Positions 1 through 8,974 are shown, numbered from the stretch's first letter. The stretch is 36,926 nt of DNA from Akkermansiaceae bacterium (GCA_903878115.1 CAIRGO010000181.1:1-36926), one strand, 5' to 3'. Program-made: numbers and translations. The notes: a model not told the origin generated them from the letters alone.

Positions 1-278
1 CTGCTTGCTGCTTGCTGCTATGTGAGAATCAGATGCATGTGCCGCACGTAATCAATATGGGTGACGCAAGTCAATACAAAAATGTTAGGAAATAGATTTT
101 TTTGAGGGGTAAGGTGACGAAAATGTCAAATTTTTTTAGATTCAGCAGTTTTTAGCAAGTGCTAAATTAAGCCTCGTAAATGATAGAAAGATAGTTACCG
201 CCATGCCTGGATCAAGGAATTGGATTTGACCGAAGCCAATACGGATGTGAAAGAATAGAAAACGCGGAATCGCAAAGG
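1..278. other. Non-coding stretch at the window edge with a 16-base palindrome
   Basis: No convincing gene is visible here; the open frames that reach in are antisense shadows of the SGNH hydrolase gene. The first 19 bases are a tandem of a 7-base unit (CTGCTTG, CTGCTTG, CTGCT) cut by the window edge. At 151-166 there is a perfect palindrome, TTTAGCA-AG-TGCTAAA. It lies about 110 bases beyond the stop codon of the leftward SGNH gene, so it could be a weak terminator or an operator for a gene outside the window. Confidence 0.5.
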
Positions 279-1010
279 TCACTTTTTGGCCTTTTGCGCG
301 ACTTCCCATGCGACATCGCGCAGGATTTTTGCTTGCTCTGCATCCACGCCTTTTACTGTTGGTAAGTTTTGTGGAGAGACTTGGAAAATTTGTCCGTAAA
401 ACAAGCACGCAGCTAGATAAGATCCTGCAGCGGAGGGGTGATGACGATCGCCCGCATAGAGATTGATGGCTGGGTGTTTGGTTTTTACGATGTCCCACGC
501 GTTGCTGACTTGGCAGAGCGTAATGCCTTGTTCGCGGTTCAGCCGCGTAAAGGTTGCATTCATGCGATCACGACTTTTTTCATAGGTATCGTCGGGATAA
601 TTCGCCTTATCTCCAGCTTCGCGTGCCCAATGGCAATAGAGCAGGGGTTGTGCTTTGTTTGTCTTGCAAATGGCTAACAATTTTTCGACGGCGGGATCCA
701 TCATTTCCTTGACCTGCCCAACGGGCAGACCAGGCGTTTGGCTTTGTTCTTGCAAAATCACATAGTCCCAATGCGCTGCTTCGATGAGTTTTACCGCGTT
801 GCCTTTTTCCAAATGTTGGCGCAATTGCACGCCGCCGAAAGTCACTTGCTCGTGACGTCCGGTTTGTCCTCCTGCTTTTGAAATTTCTGCAAAAATTCGC
901 GCCATCGCCATGGTGTAACTGTTGCCAACAAACAGCACGTTTTTCTCCGCTGCCGTGACAGCGAAGAGCGGTGCTAATAAGAAAAGCGCAATGAGGATGA
1001 ATCGACGCAT
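279..1010 (-). CDS. Secreted SGNH/GDSL-type hydrolase
   Basis: A 243-residue protein that begins with a clear signal peptide (MRRFILIALFLLAPLFAVTAA). The SGNH fold is suggested by block I around GNSYT (residues 29-33, with the nucleophile Ser), the VILQEQSQTP segment near residue 85, and a C-terminal DRHHPSAAGSYLAA block near residue 188 that supplies the Asp-x-x-His pair. SGNH hydrolases are esterases or carbohydrate acyl-esterases; the substrate here is unknown. It starts 15 bases after the RNase G/E gene on the same strand, so it is probably the last gene of the cell-shape operon. A periplasmic role in wall or envelope polysaccharide deacylation would fit but is inference. Family confidence is good, substrate none. 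Confidence 0.8.
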   Translation of the reverse strand: MRRFILIALFLLAPLFAVTAAEKNVLFVGNSYTMAMARIFAEISKAGGQTGRHEQVTFGGVQLRQHLEKGNAVKLIEAAHWDYVILQEQSQTPGLPVGQVKEMMDPAVEKLLAICKTNKAQPLLYCHWAREAGDKANYPDDTYEKSRDRMNATFTRLNREQGITLCQVSNAWDIVKTKHPAINLYAGDRHHPSAAGSYLAACLFYGQIFQVSPQNLPTVKGVDAEQAKILRDVAWEVAQKAKK

Positions 1011-1025
1011 AAAATTGATGTAATA

Positions 1026-2603
1026 TTAGATTTGAACGATGGTTTTTTCTGTCGATGGATCAATGATGGCAAAACGTTCACGATGCATGCCAGCGTCTGC
1101 GCGGAAGATCAGTCGTCCGTTGTGAGAGCGCTCCAGTTCCATGAGTATTTTTGAGTCTTCGGTGCGGAAACGATTCAACACATCCGTATTCACCATGACC
1201 ACCAAGTCGCCTTGGTGGCTATTTTTCTGAATCAGCGTATTGAGTTGGCGTTGAATCTCGACAGACATTGTCATGGCTGTTTTCACGCGACCGCGACCTT
1301 GGCAATATGGGCATGGTTCATACATCGAATCACGCAGTGATTCGTTGAGACGCTGACGAGTCATTTCCATCAATCCAATGGCGGAGATTTGTAAGACTTG
1401 CGTTTTCGCTTTGTCTTTTTTCACTCGCTCTTTCATGGCCTTGTAAACTGCCATCTGATCTTTGCGATGACGCATGTCGATAAAATCCACCACCACCAGG
1501 CCTCCAATGTTTCGCAGGCGTAGTTGTCGAGCTACTGCTTGAGCGGCCTCGACGTTGGTCTCCAAGATCATTTTTTCTTGATCTTTGTTGCCGCGATTGC
1601 GTCCCGTGTTGACGTCCACAGCGATGAGCGCTTCGGTTTCATCGATCACAATGTAGCCGCCACAGGGCAGCCAGACTTGGCGTGAAAATGCCTCGTCAAT
1701 TTGTTTCTGAATGCCCATACGTTCGAAAATCGGCACGTGTCCGGTGATACAATTCACGCGACGTTTGGCTCGGCGTGATACTTTTCCTGCCACGGCGCGA
1801 ATCGCTTCTGTGGTTTCTGGACAATCGCAAATAATTTGATCGATGTCGTCGGTGAGCAAATCGCGTGCCGTGCGCTCCACAAGCCCTGGTTCTTGGAAAA
1901 CGCATGCGGGTGAGGCTTTTGAATCACGGGCTAATTCTACATCGCGCCACTGCTCCAAGAGCATCGCGAGATCGCGAATGAGGTGACGTTTGCGGGTGCC
2001 GATGGCGGCGGTACGCATGATGATACCCATTCCTTCAGGAACGGACAGTTTTTGCATGATGGTGCGAAGACGAGCGCGTTCTTTTTGATCCTCCACTTTG
2101 CGCGAGATACCAAACTGTTCCGTATAAGGCATCAACACGAGGTAGCGGCCTGCTAACGAAATATTGGTGGTAACCCGTGGTCCCTTGGTGCCGATCGGAC
2201 CTTTGGAAACCTGAATCATGATCTCCGCGCCAATCGGATAAATGCTGGGAATGTCTTTGGAGGTAATTTTTTTCTGTTGCTTCTTGGGACCACGCTCGAT
2301 TTCTTCAAGTCCGGCATCGAGAGCGGCTGGCAATGCATCCCAAAAATGGAGGAAGGCATTTTTATCGAGCCCGATGTCAACGAACATCGCCTTGAGGCCT
2401 TGCTCGATGTTTTTAACGCGGCCCTTGAAAATGCCGCCGACGATGTTTTGATCGCCTTCGCGCTCGATCGAATATTCCTCGAGCAAGCCATTCTCCAGAA
2501 GGGCTACGCGGCGTTCGAGTTTTTCGACATTGATAAGAATGGTGTTTCCTTCCATGGGATTGCTGCTGCCAAATCCGAGAAAGCGTTTGATTTTATTGAT
2601 CAT
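1026..2603 (-). CDS. rng: Ribonuclease G/E family endoribonuclease
   Basis: A single-strand-specific endoribonuclease for rRNA maturation and mRNA decay, in the cytoplasm. The 525-residue product has an N-terminal S1 domain (GGIFKGRVKNIEQGLKAMFV region), then the DNase I-like catalytic core with the two metal-binding Asp regions (IAVDVNTGRN and VVVDFIDMRHRKD), and the zinc-link CPYCQGRGR near the C-terminus. There is no long disordered tail of the E. coli RNase E kind, so it resembles RNase G or a short RNase E. The ATG at 2603 is preferred; a GTG at 2615 would add four residues. Neighbours are PBP2 upstream (about 46 bases) and the SGNH gene downstream. In E. coli rng also lies downstream of mreBCD, so the context is conserved. 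Confidence 0.93.
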   Translation of the reverse strand: MINKIKRFLGFGSSNPMEGNTILINVEKLERRVALLENGLLEEYSIEREGDQNIVGGIFKGRVKNIEQGLKAMFVDIGLDKNAFLHFWDALPAALDAGLEEIERGPKKQQKKITSKDIPSIYPIGAEIMIQVSKGPIGTKGPRVTTNISLAGRYLVLMPYTEQFGISRKVEDQKERARLRTIMQKLSVPEGMGIIMRTAAIGTRKRHLIRDLAMLLEQWRDVELARDSKASPACVFQEPGLVERTARDLLTDDIDQIICDCPETTEAIRAVAGKVSRRAKRRVNCITGHVPIFERMGIQKQIDEAFSRQVWLPCGGYIVIDETEALIAVDVNTGRNRGNKDQEKMILETNVEAAQAVARQLRLRNIGGLVVVDFIDMRHRKDQMAVYKAMKERVKKDKAKTQVLQISAIGLMEMTRQRLNESLRDSMYEPCPYCQGRGRVKTAMTMSVEIQRQLNTLIQKNSHQGDLVVMVNTDVLNRFRTEDSKILMELERSHNGRLIFRADAGMHRERFAIIDPSTEKTIVQI

Positions 2604-2649
2604 AGTAATGGGCACAAATTAGTGTAGTAAATGGTTTGTATAAGAAAAA

Positions 2650-4824
2650 TTACTCTTCGACAGGTCGAGCTCGCGGAATAGTTCCAGAGGGATCGATGTC
2701 AGGAGTAAGGGTTGGAGTGGGAATAATGTCAGTAGTGGGTTCTTCAGTGTTTGTTGTTGGTGTTACAGCTTCGATATCGGTTTGCACGTTTTCGGCTGTT
2801 TCAGTGATTTCAGTTGTCTCTGTCGCTTCGACAGCGGCGAGGGTGTCCTCGGGAAGTTTGATTTCTTCGATCATGTCAGTGTTGCCTTTGACTTCGTTCT
2901 GCGGATGGAGCGGTAGACTAAGTCCATCGTCTTGAGCAAAGAGTCCGCGATAAATTAAGTGAGCCAGTGGTCCTGCGACTTTACCGCCTGATTTGCCGCC
3001 GACGACGAGCACGCAGATAGCATACTTCGGTTTGTCAAAAGGTGCAAAGGTAACCGTCCACGAGTTGTTAGACTTTTTCCCGCGATCCATGCTCTGCGCG
3101 GTTCCGGTTTTACCACCTGCTTCGATGTTTGGCATTTTGACGCGTCCTGCCGTGCCGCCTGGTTCGTTGACGGCCATCCACATGCCCTTACGAATGCGGT
3201 CCATGTCTTTTACGGAAACGCCTTTTTCTAACAAATTAAGCATTAGCTTTGGCTCATCAGGCACGATGACTTGACCATTGCGGATGATTGTTTTCACCAA
3301 ACGTGGCTGATAATATTTGCCGCCATTGGCGATGCAGCTCACGAGTGCGCAGAGTTGCAGTGGCGATGCGGCCGAGACACCTTGACCGATTGCCAAGAAT
3401 GCTGTGTCAACGGGGGTGACTGAGGTAGAAGGATACTTGTGTTTCCAAGGCGCGGAGCCAATGACCATGCCAGGCTTCTCACTGGGTAGTTCAATGCCAG
3501 TGGTGCGTCCCAAATTGAGCATGGTAAAAGTATCGGCCATTCCTTGCGGACCAACGGCATTGGCGAGTCGGAAGAAGTAAGGGTTGCACGATTGTTTGAT
3601 CGCGGTGCTTATGTTTTCGGAGCCGTGCATTCCTTTGCTCTGATTCCAGATCCAGCATCCTGCTTTATGATTGCCATATTGAACGTATCCATTGCACGAA
3701 TAAATACGATCACCAAGACCTGCGCGGGCACCAGCGAGGGCAGTCGCAAGCTTGAACGTAGATCCTGGATCAAAGCCTTCCGTTGCACGGTTCATCAGTG
3801 GCAAACAAATATTTTTTTTGCTGTATTCTAGCCATTTTTCCGGAGCGATCGAGGGAATGAAATTGTTAGAGTCGTAATTAGGAACTGAAGCCATGGCGAT
3901 GACTTTACCCGTATTCACGTCCATCACTACCGCGGCGGCTCTGCCCGCACGGCGTAAAACATTTTCGACAAGATACTGTGCTTTCGCATCAATTGTTAGG
4001 GTAATATCAGCGCCTGTTTGCGGTTTGGTGTAGTCGGTCATGTTGACGACTCGTCCTTTTTCGTCTTTTAAAATTGTTTTAATGCCCTCAGAGCCTTTTA
4101 GGTATTTATCCATGGTGGCTTCGATGCCGGCAATACCTTTTTCTTCGCCAATGTAATGGTCAAACTGGCGTTGACCCTCTTCTGGCACATCACCTTTTTC
4201 CCATTCCTTGGTGTAGCCTAGGATGTGGCAGGCCAGCGTGTTGTAGGGGTATTGGCGTTGTGGGCGCAGACCGATGTAAACTCCTGGAAGCGATAAATTC
4301 AGCTCAGCGAAGCGCGCAAATTGTTCATTTGTTAGATCAGTACGATAAGAAAATGGCACCAACCCACCGTGCGTGGCGTAGTGGATTTCTAACGCTTTTG
4401 CAAAGGATGTAGCATCGTATTTTTTGTCGAGTCCGTATTCGGCGAGTCGGGCAATGATGGTCTCCTGAACGATCGAAGGGATGTTTCTCTTTTCCCCTTT
4501 GCGCGGCATGCCATTTTCGGTTTTGAGCACCTCGCGTATGGGATTTTGATCGTGTTGTAATTTGTAATAATTGACGATTTCATCAATATTGAATGTTACT
4601 TCATAGTGACGACTATTACGTGCCAGAATGACGCCATGCGAGTCGCGAATTTCCCCGCGCACGCCTGGTTCTCTCACCGATACATATTTTGCAGAGGGAA
4701 GCAGACTCTTGTATTTCTGTTGATCCTCAATCTGCACTTTATGCAGACGATGCAAAAGCGCACCAAACCCAAGGAGGATGAGTGCGGTGAGCAAATAGAG
4801 TCTGAGGCGAAATGCAGTTTCCAT
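2650..4824 (-). CDS. mrdA: Penicillin-binding protein 2, elongasome transpeptidase
   Basis: Peptidoglycan DD-transpeptidase of the rod-elongation complex, anchored in the inner membrane by one helix (residues 8-26) with the catalytic domain in the periplasm. The three penicillin-binding motifs are intact: STFK at 355-358, SCN at 412-414 and KTG at 572-574. The dimerisation domain precedes them (RGEIRDSHGVILARN near 56-70). The 724 residues exceed the usual 600-650 because of a C-terminal tail (about 655-724) made mostly of Thr, Glu, Pro and Asp. The gene starts 8 bases after mreD stops, with no clear Shine-Dalgarno, in the mreBCD-mrdA-rng cluster. No rodA is found in the window. The function is certain; the role of the tail is unknown. 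Confidence 0.95.
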   Translation of the reverse strand: METAFRLRLYLLTALILLGFGALLHRLHKVQIEDQQKYKSLLPSAKYVSVREPGVRGEIRDSHGVILARNSRHYEVTFNIDEIVNYYKLQHDQNPIREVLKTENGMPRKGEKRNIPSIVQETIIARLAEYGLDKKYDATSFAKALEIHYATHGGLVPFSYRTDLTNEQFARFAELNLSLPGVYIGLRPQRQYPYNTLACHILGYTKEWEKGDVPEEGQRQFDHYIGEEKGIAGIEATMDKYLKGSEGIKTILKDEKGRVVNMTDYTKPQTGADITLTIDAKAQYLVENVLRRAGRAAAVVMDVNTGKVIAMASVPNYDSNNFIPSIAPEKWLEYSKKNICLPLMNRATEGFDPGSTFKLATALAGARAGLGDRIYSCNGYVQYGNHKAGCWIWNQSKGMHGSENISTAIKQSCNPYFFRLANAVGPQGMADTFTMLNLGRTTGIELPSEKPGMVIGSAPWKHKYPSTSVTPVDTAFLAIGQGVSAASPLQLCALVSCIANGGKYYQPRLVKTIIRNGQVIVPDEPKLMLNLLEKGVSVKDMDRIRKGMWMAVNEPGGTAGRVKMPNIEAGGKTGTAQSMDRGKKSNNSWTVTFAPFDKPKYAICVLVVGGKSGGKVAGPLAHLIYRGLFAQDDGLSLPLHPQNEVKGNTDMIEEIKLPEDTLAAVEATETTEITETAENVQTDIEAVTPTTNTEEPTTDIIPTPTLTPDIDPSGTIPRARPVEE

Positions 4825-4832
4825 AGGGGACG

Positions 4833-5435
4833 TTAGTGTGGAAAATGAGGGGTAATACCAAATCGAGGACGAGTATTTTTCTCGTTAACGATGTGATGGT
4901 GGCAAAGACGTGACAGCAGGTAGAGCGTTCCAAAAATGAGGGGGGAAACCAAGACACTAAAGAGTGATGTGTATGCGATTTGCGACATTACTCCTTTGTT
5001 GATGGTAAAAGAGCCTCTTAGGAAATCGATGAGTTCATATTCTGCTAGCATGTAGACGGCAGTAGCAACGCCAGTGAGAATTGCGGAAAAATACCATTTT
5101 CCTTGGGAGAAAAATGAGGGGAATCCATGCATCAGCGAGCCTGCTAGACCAAACAAAATAATGGAGGTTCCAAAACGCAAGCTGGGAATATTATCAGGAA
5201 ACACCAAGGGGTCTAACTGATCGGGACGCAGAGCGCATTGCGCGTCCCATAGGAAACCACTCGCCAATGCCAGCATAAACATAATCGGCAATGGCACGGT
5301 CGCAGAAATACAAAGAAAAACGACTAACAACAAAAAGATCCGCGCGTTGTAAAGCCCAGTAAAAGCAGGAAGGAATTGCTGCATTATGACAGCAATGATG
5401 ATCAGAAAAAATAAGCTGATAGAGTAACGAAGCAC
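4833..5435 (-). CDS. mreD: Rod shape-determining membrane protein MreD
   Basis: Multi-spanning inner-membrane component of the MreBCD elongasome. From the GTG at 5435 it has 200 residues with about five or six hydrophobic segments, including ISLFFLIIIAVIM near the start. MreD is poorly conserved in sequence, so the call rests mainly on topology and on the position between mreC and mrdA. An upstream ATG at 5492 would give 219 residues but overlap the mreC coding end by 50 bases. The GTG lies 7 bases after the mreC stop and matches a normal MreD start just before the first helix. Neither start has a strong Shine-Dalgarno. Confidence 0.85.
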   Translation of the reverse strand: MLRYSISLFFLIIIAVIMQQFLPAFTGLYNARIFLLLVVFLCISATVPLPIMFMLALASGFLWDAQCALRPDQLDPLVFPDNIPSLRFGTSIILFGLAGSLMHGFPSFFSQGKWYFSAILTGVATAVYMLAEYELIDFLRGSFTINKGVMSQIAYTSLFSVLVSPLIFGTLYLLSRLCHHHIVNEKNTRPRFGITPHFPH

Positions 5436-5442
5436 GTGATTT

Positions 5443-6255
5443 CTACTGGTTTGAATTCGCTGAGGGGATAACGAATACAGTGACCAGATCATTGAAGTTC
5501 ACGGCGGGGCGTACGAGAGCTTCGGAATCCAATGCACCGGCTTCGACCGATTCGATAGTTCCTAAAAGGATGTTTGCTGGGACGATGCCGCCCCGGCCAT
5601 TGCTAAAAACGCGCTGGCCTTTTTTCAGGTTGGCGTTTTTTGATAAAAAGCGCAGTCGCAGCATCGGTTTATCACCGTAGTCTGCTCGTTGACCGCTAAG
5701 GATTCCCACTTCAGGTGTACTTTCCACTTTGGCGGAAACTTGGCATTTTTCGTCAGTAAGTAGAATCACTGTGGCAAAGTCTTTTCCTGATAGGTCAATT
5801 TTTCCTACCAGTCCCTCGGCGGTCACTACCGGGTTCTGATTGCCGACAAATGAACTTTCGCCGCAATCGATTTCTACGGTTTTATACCAGTTTGTCGTTT
5901 GACGGCGAGTAATCCGCGCAGCAACAATGGTGAAGGGCGTGTTTTTCTTAAATTCTAACGAAGTTCGCAAGCGTGCATTGTCTGCCTCTAACGAGGAAAA
6001 GCGTTGCTCGATCTGTCGCAGACGATCCAATTCCGCCCGAGTAATCAGCAATTCTGCTTCTAACTCTTCGGAGCGTTTCACTTCGCGAGAGAAATTCCGC
6101 GCACGATTTTCGATAGCAGATCCTGCTTTCAAAAAGGGTGATAGCGCCGTGTAGTAAGTGTTTTGTATCGAGCGGACAGTGCGGTCACTCCTTGTCAGTG
6201 CCCAAGTGGCACCACCAAGAAAACAGAGAAGGGCGATAAGATTAAGCGGCTTCAT
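5443..6255 (-). CDS. mreC: Rod shape-determining protein MreC
   Basis: Periplasmic scaffold protein that links MreB and MreD to PBP2 and activates it. The 270-residue product has one N-terminal membrane helix (about residues 5-20), a coiled coil (about 50-105, rich in Glu, Arg and Leu heptads), and then the double beta-barrel domain with the hallmark phrases GLVGKIDLSGKDFATVILLTD and ILSGQRADYG. It follows mreB by 32 bases. Length and domain order are normal for the family. Confidence 0.95.
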   Translation of the reverse strand: MKPLNLIALLCFLGGATWALTRSDRTVRSIQNTYYTALSPFLKAGSAIENRARNFSREVKRSEELEAELLITRAELDRLRQIEQRFSSLEADNARLRTSLEFKKNTPFTIVAARITRRQTTNWYKTVEIDCGESSFVGNQNPVVTAEGLVGKIDLSGKDFATVILLTDEKCQVSAKVESTPEVGILSGQRADYGDKPMLRLRFLSKNANLKKGQRVFSNGRGGIVPANILLGTIESVEAGALDSEALVRPAVNFNDLVTVFVIPSANSNQ

Positions 6256-6287
6256 TGCCTAGTATGGCAGAGGGAAAGACCGGGAAA

Positions 6288-7319
6288 TTAGCCAATATTT
6301 GAGATACGTTTGAGCAATGCAATTTCTTGCAAGGCTTTTCCGGTACCCTCGGCCACTGCACTCAATGGGTCTTCCGCGATGTGGACGGGAAGTCCTGTTT
6401 CTTCACGAATCATTCGATCTAACCCTTTGAGCAATGCTCCACCCCCCGCAAGAACAATCCCGCGGTCAACTAGGTCCGCTGCCAATTCTGGAGGACAGCG
6501 TTCGAGCGTGGTGCGAATGCCGTCAATCACTTGTGAGAGTGGGTCGGCCATCGCTTCACGGATTTCTTGAGAGGTAATCGTAATCGTTTTTGGCAAACCT
6601 GCCACCAAGTCACGACCTTTTACTTCCATGGTCATTTCTTTAGGCAGCGCAGCAGCCGAACCAATGCGAATTTTGATGTCTTCTGCGGTGCGCTCACCAA
6701 TCATCAGATTGTAGGCGCGCTTCATATAGGAAATGATCGCATCATCGAGCTCATCACCTGCCACACGAACGCTGCGAGAATAAACAATGCCCGACAGAGA
6801 AATGATCGCCACTTCGGTAGTTCCACCGCCGATGTCTACGATCATGTTACCTGCGGCATCTTGAACGGGTAAGCCGACGCCGATGGCAGCTGCCATCGGT
6901 TCTTCAATAAGATATACTTCACGCGCACCAGCTTGCTCGGCGGACTCACGAACGGCACGTTTTTCCACTTCGGTAATGCCAGATGGCACGGCGATGACTA
7001 CCCGCGAGTTTGAACGACGGCCATTATTTACCTTGCGGATAAAGTGGCGCAACATCGCTTCGGTGACGCGAAAGTCAGAAATTACGCCGTCGCGCAGCGG
7101 ACGAATCGCCACAATGTCGCCAGGCGTCCTGCCAAGCATGCGTTTGGCGTCGTCGCCTACAGCAAGAACTTCATTCGTGCCAGCCTTGACAGCTACGACT
7201 GATGGTTCTCGCAGAACGATCCCGTGATCTTTCACGCAAACGAGTGTGTTGGCAGTGCCAAGGTCAATGCCGATATCTTGTGACATCCAATTGCCGAAAA
7301 TTTTCTTAAAAATAGACAT
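6288..7319 (-). CDS. mreB: Actin-like rod shape protein MreB
   Basis: Bacterial actin that polymerises on the inner face of the membrane and directs the elongasome. Its 343 residues carry the actin-fold ATP-binding motifs: phosphate-1 ([11 protein letters not shown], about 15-25), phosphate-2 ([11 protein letters not shown], about 166-176) and the adenosine motif ([12 protein letters not shown], about 291). It is the first gene of the cluster mreB-mreC-mreD-mrdA-rng. The 175-base gap upstream (7320-7494) must carry the cluster promoter. Several weak boxes are present there (for example TTGTAC with ATTTAT 17 bases later on the minus strand), but none is decisive. Confidence 0.97.
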   Translation of the reverse strand: MSIFKKIFGNWMSQDIGIDLGTANTLVCVKDHGIVLREPSVVAVKAGTNEVLAVGDDAKRMLGRTPGDIVAIRPLRDGVISDFRVTEAMLRHFIRKVNNGRRSNSRVVIAVPSGITEVEKRAVRESAEQAGAREVYLIEEPMAAAIGVGLPVQDAAGNMIVDIGGGTTEVAIISLSGIVYSRSVRVAGDELDDAIISYMKRAYNLMIGERTAEDIKIRIGSAAALPKEMTMEVKGRDLVAGLPKTITITSQEIREAMADPLSQVIDGIRTTLERCPPELAADLVDRGIVLAGGGALLKGLDRMIREETGLPVHIAEDPLSAVAEGTGKALQEIALLKRISNIG

Positions 7320-7425
7320 GAGGTACTAAGGAAAATGATAAATGCGCAGTTTATCTGCCAGTACAAGACGATAAATAAGTTGTCATGAGAGCAGATAAAA
7401 TGCCCTCTTTTGCCCTACAGGATCG

Positions 7426-7442
7426 CTTTGCACGCAGCAAAG
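7426..7442. other. Hairpin in the tcdA-mreB gap
   Basis: An inverted repeat CTTTGC-ACGCA-GCAAAG (6-base arms, 5-base loop) in the gap between the tcdA stop and the mreB start. There is no T-run on the minus strand after it, so it is not a classic terminator. It could be an mRNA processing or control site in the mreB leader, or chance. Confidence 0.3.
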
Positions 7443-7494
7443 AATAAAACATACGCGCGAGGGAAACATAAATAGCGTAAATGTCAATGAATAT

Positions 7495-8277
7495 TTAAGG
7501 AGAATGTGATAATTTTTGTAAAATTTCCAGCGCTTGCGCAGCTGCGATCAGCCCGAAGGTGGCGGTCACCGGTGTCGCGGTTCCATACCCAGAAGCGCAA
7601 TTGAGGCGGAGATTAGTGTCAGCAGGGCGTTCACACGACACAGAGCCGTCTTCTTGGGGGAACATCGGTGCCTCGGTAGAGAAAACGGCAGTTACTCCAA
7701 ATTTTTTAATTCTTTTTCCGGTGGGCGCTTTGGGGAAGTCGTGATCGGCGCGCAATCGTTTCCGCGTTTGCTCAAGTAAGGCGTCGTGGCAGGTCATGGC
7801 GAGGTCGGCCACTTCGATCCGGCTTGGGTCACGCTTGCCCCCAGCTCCGCCACATGTGATCACGGGAATGTTGCGTAACTTGCAATTGGCGATCAGGTGA
7901 CATTTCTGCCGCACGGCATCGATCGCATCAATCACACAGTCAAAACCTGCCCTTAGCAAAATCTCGGCATTAGTTTCTGAATAAAACGTTTGTTTTTCTT
8001 CGACTTCAATCAATGGATTAATCTGCCGCACTCGCTCGGCCATGGCCGTCGTTTTCAAACGACCGATTTGATCGTCTGTTGCATGCAGTTGCCGATTGAT
8101 ATTGGTCAGGCAGATTTCGTCCAGATCGATCAATGTCAGGTGTCCCACCCCGGATCGCGCTAGTGCCTCTACTGCCCAAGAGCCAACACCGCCAATGCCG
8201 ACAATGGCGACGCGAGCTCGGGAAAATTGCTCAAATGCCGATTGTCCATAGAGTCGAGATATTCCGGAAAAACGCAT
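7495..8277 (-). CDS. tcdA: tRNA threonylcarbamoyladenosine dehydratase
   Basis: E1/ThiF-fold ATP-dependent enzyme that converts t6A37 in ANN-decoding tRNAs to its cyclic form ct6A. The 260-residue protein has the nucleotide-binding GIGGVGSWAVEALARSG at 27-43, the LIDLDEICLTNINRQ segment that contacts ATP, and the family-specific GGAGGKRDPSRI and ADLAMTCHDALL stretches. These separate it from ThiF and MoeB. The usual zinc CxxC pairs of ThiF are absent, as expected for TcdA. It stands alone between the mreB promoter region and the NUDIX gene, 62 bases from the latter on the same strand. Confidence 0.92.
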   Translation of the reverse strand: MRFSGISRLYGQSAFEQFSRARVAIVGIGGVGSWAVEALARSGVGHLTLIDLDEICLTNINRQLHATDDQIGRLKTTAMAERVRQINPLIEVEEKQTFYSETNAEILLRAGFDCVIDAIDAVRQKCHLIANCKLRNIPVITCGGAGGKRDPSRIEVADLAMTCHDALLEQTRKRLRADHDFPKAPTGKRIKKFGVTAVFSTEAPMFPQEDGSVSCERPADTNLRLNCASGYGTATPVTATFGLIAAAQALEILQKLSHSP

Positions 8278-8339
8278 GTAATATGTTGATGGTTAGTGTT
8301 TAATGAATTTTTTTTGTAAGACGATTGATTCTTACTCGA

Positions 8340-8867
8340 TTATTTAAAATAAACGTTTGCTTTTAAGAGAGCGGCGTGAATTTTGAAATCGACCAATTTT
8401 CCTGCGGCTTCTTGCTGTGTCAACCAGTCGCGCAAGTGCTCAAGTTTAACGTGGTGAATGAGGATCTTTTCACCTGCCACGCCACCACCTGCGGCGATGC
8501 GTTTGAGCGAGTGCGCGTGGAAAAGGTGAGTGGTTTCCGAAGTCATTCCTGCGGAAGTAGGCGAACTCATAAGGTGTTCCATGACCTCAGCAAGGTAGCC
8601 GGTCTCCTCCATCAGCTCCCGCGAGGCGGTTTCGGCGAGAGATTCGTTGGCGTATTCAGGTTCGTCGCCTACCAGTCCGGCGGGGATTTCAATCACATAT
8701 TTCTGCATCGGAATCCGATATTGCTCCACGAGGATGATTTCTTGTTCCTCCGTGATTGCCAGAATTCCTACCGCGGCTTCAGAATTGGGGCGTTTGACAA
8801 ATTCCCAGTGCTCGATTCGATGAACCGATAACCAACGTGAGGCAAAAAGTGTGTGCATTTCAGACAT
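8340..8867 (-). CDS. NUDIX hydrolase, probable ADP-ribose pyrophosphatase
   Basis: NUDIX enzymes cleave nucleoside diphosphates linked to another group. The Nudix box ends in ETASRELMEETGYL and has a Gly-Glu spacing about two residues longer than the canonical form. The preceding IEIPAGLVGDEPE strand and the wE.V.R-like segment (HWEFVKRPN) point to the ADP-ribose pyrophosphatase branch. The start chosen (ATG 8867) gives 175 residues. The ATG at 8936 would add 23 residues (MMTHTGEFSF...) that do not look like part of the family. Neither has a Shine-Dalgarno sequence. The 11-C run (minus strand) lies 97 bases upstream of the chosen start, or 28 bases upstream of the longer one. Substrate is inferred from family. 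Confidence 0.85.
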   Translation of the reverse strand: MSEMHTLFASRWLSVHRIEHWEFVKRPNSEAAVGILAITEEQEIILVEQYRIPMQKYVIEIPAGLVGDEPEYANESLAETASRELMEETGYLAEVMEHLMSSPTSAGMTSETTHLFHAHSLKRIAAGGGVAGEKILIHHVKLEHLRDWLTQQEAAGKLVDFKIHAALLKANVYFK

Positions 8868-8963
8868 CCCGCCGAGAAAAGCACAATAGAAGTCGCCATG
8901 CAATGGAAATGAAAATTCTCCAGTATGCGTCATCATGTGGGCAGTTGCAAAACGACCTGATGA

Positions 8964-8974
8964 GGGGGGGGGGG
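8964..8974. repeat. Homopolymer of 11 G
   Basis: A run of eleven G on the plus strand (eleven C on the transcribed sense of both neighbours). It lies in the gap between the end of the GH99-like gene (9016) and the start of the NUDIX gene. Such tracts slip during replication and are a classic base for phase variation when they lie in a promoter or coding start. It is also the type of site where assemblies err. Confidence 0.95.

Noticed and set aside
142-498. Open frame of 118 residues on the minus strand near the left edge
   Set aside because: It overlaps the SGNH gene in another frame, is rich in Arg, Ser and Cys, and has no signal or family likeness.
2277-2627. Long plus-strand frames inside rng, mrdA, the cytochrome gene and others
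   Set aside because: They are antisense shadows of strong genes and carry no motifs or start signals.
7426-7442. Another CTTTG / CAAAG inverted repeat as a fourth operator
   Set aside because: The spacer is 7 bases instead of 5, so it is kept only as a hairpin and not counted with the three exact copies.
7482-7487. TTGACA on the minus strand as the mreB -35 box
   Set aside because: No -10-like hexamer lies 16-18 bases downstream.
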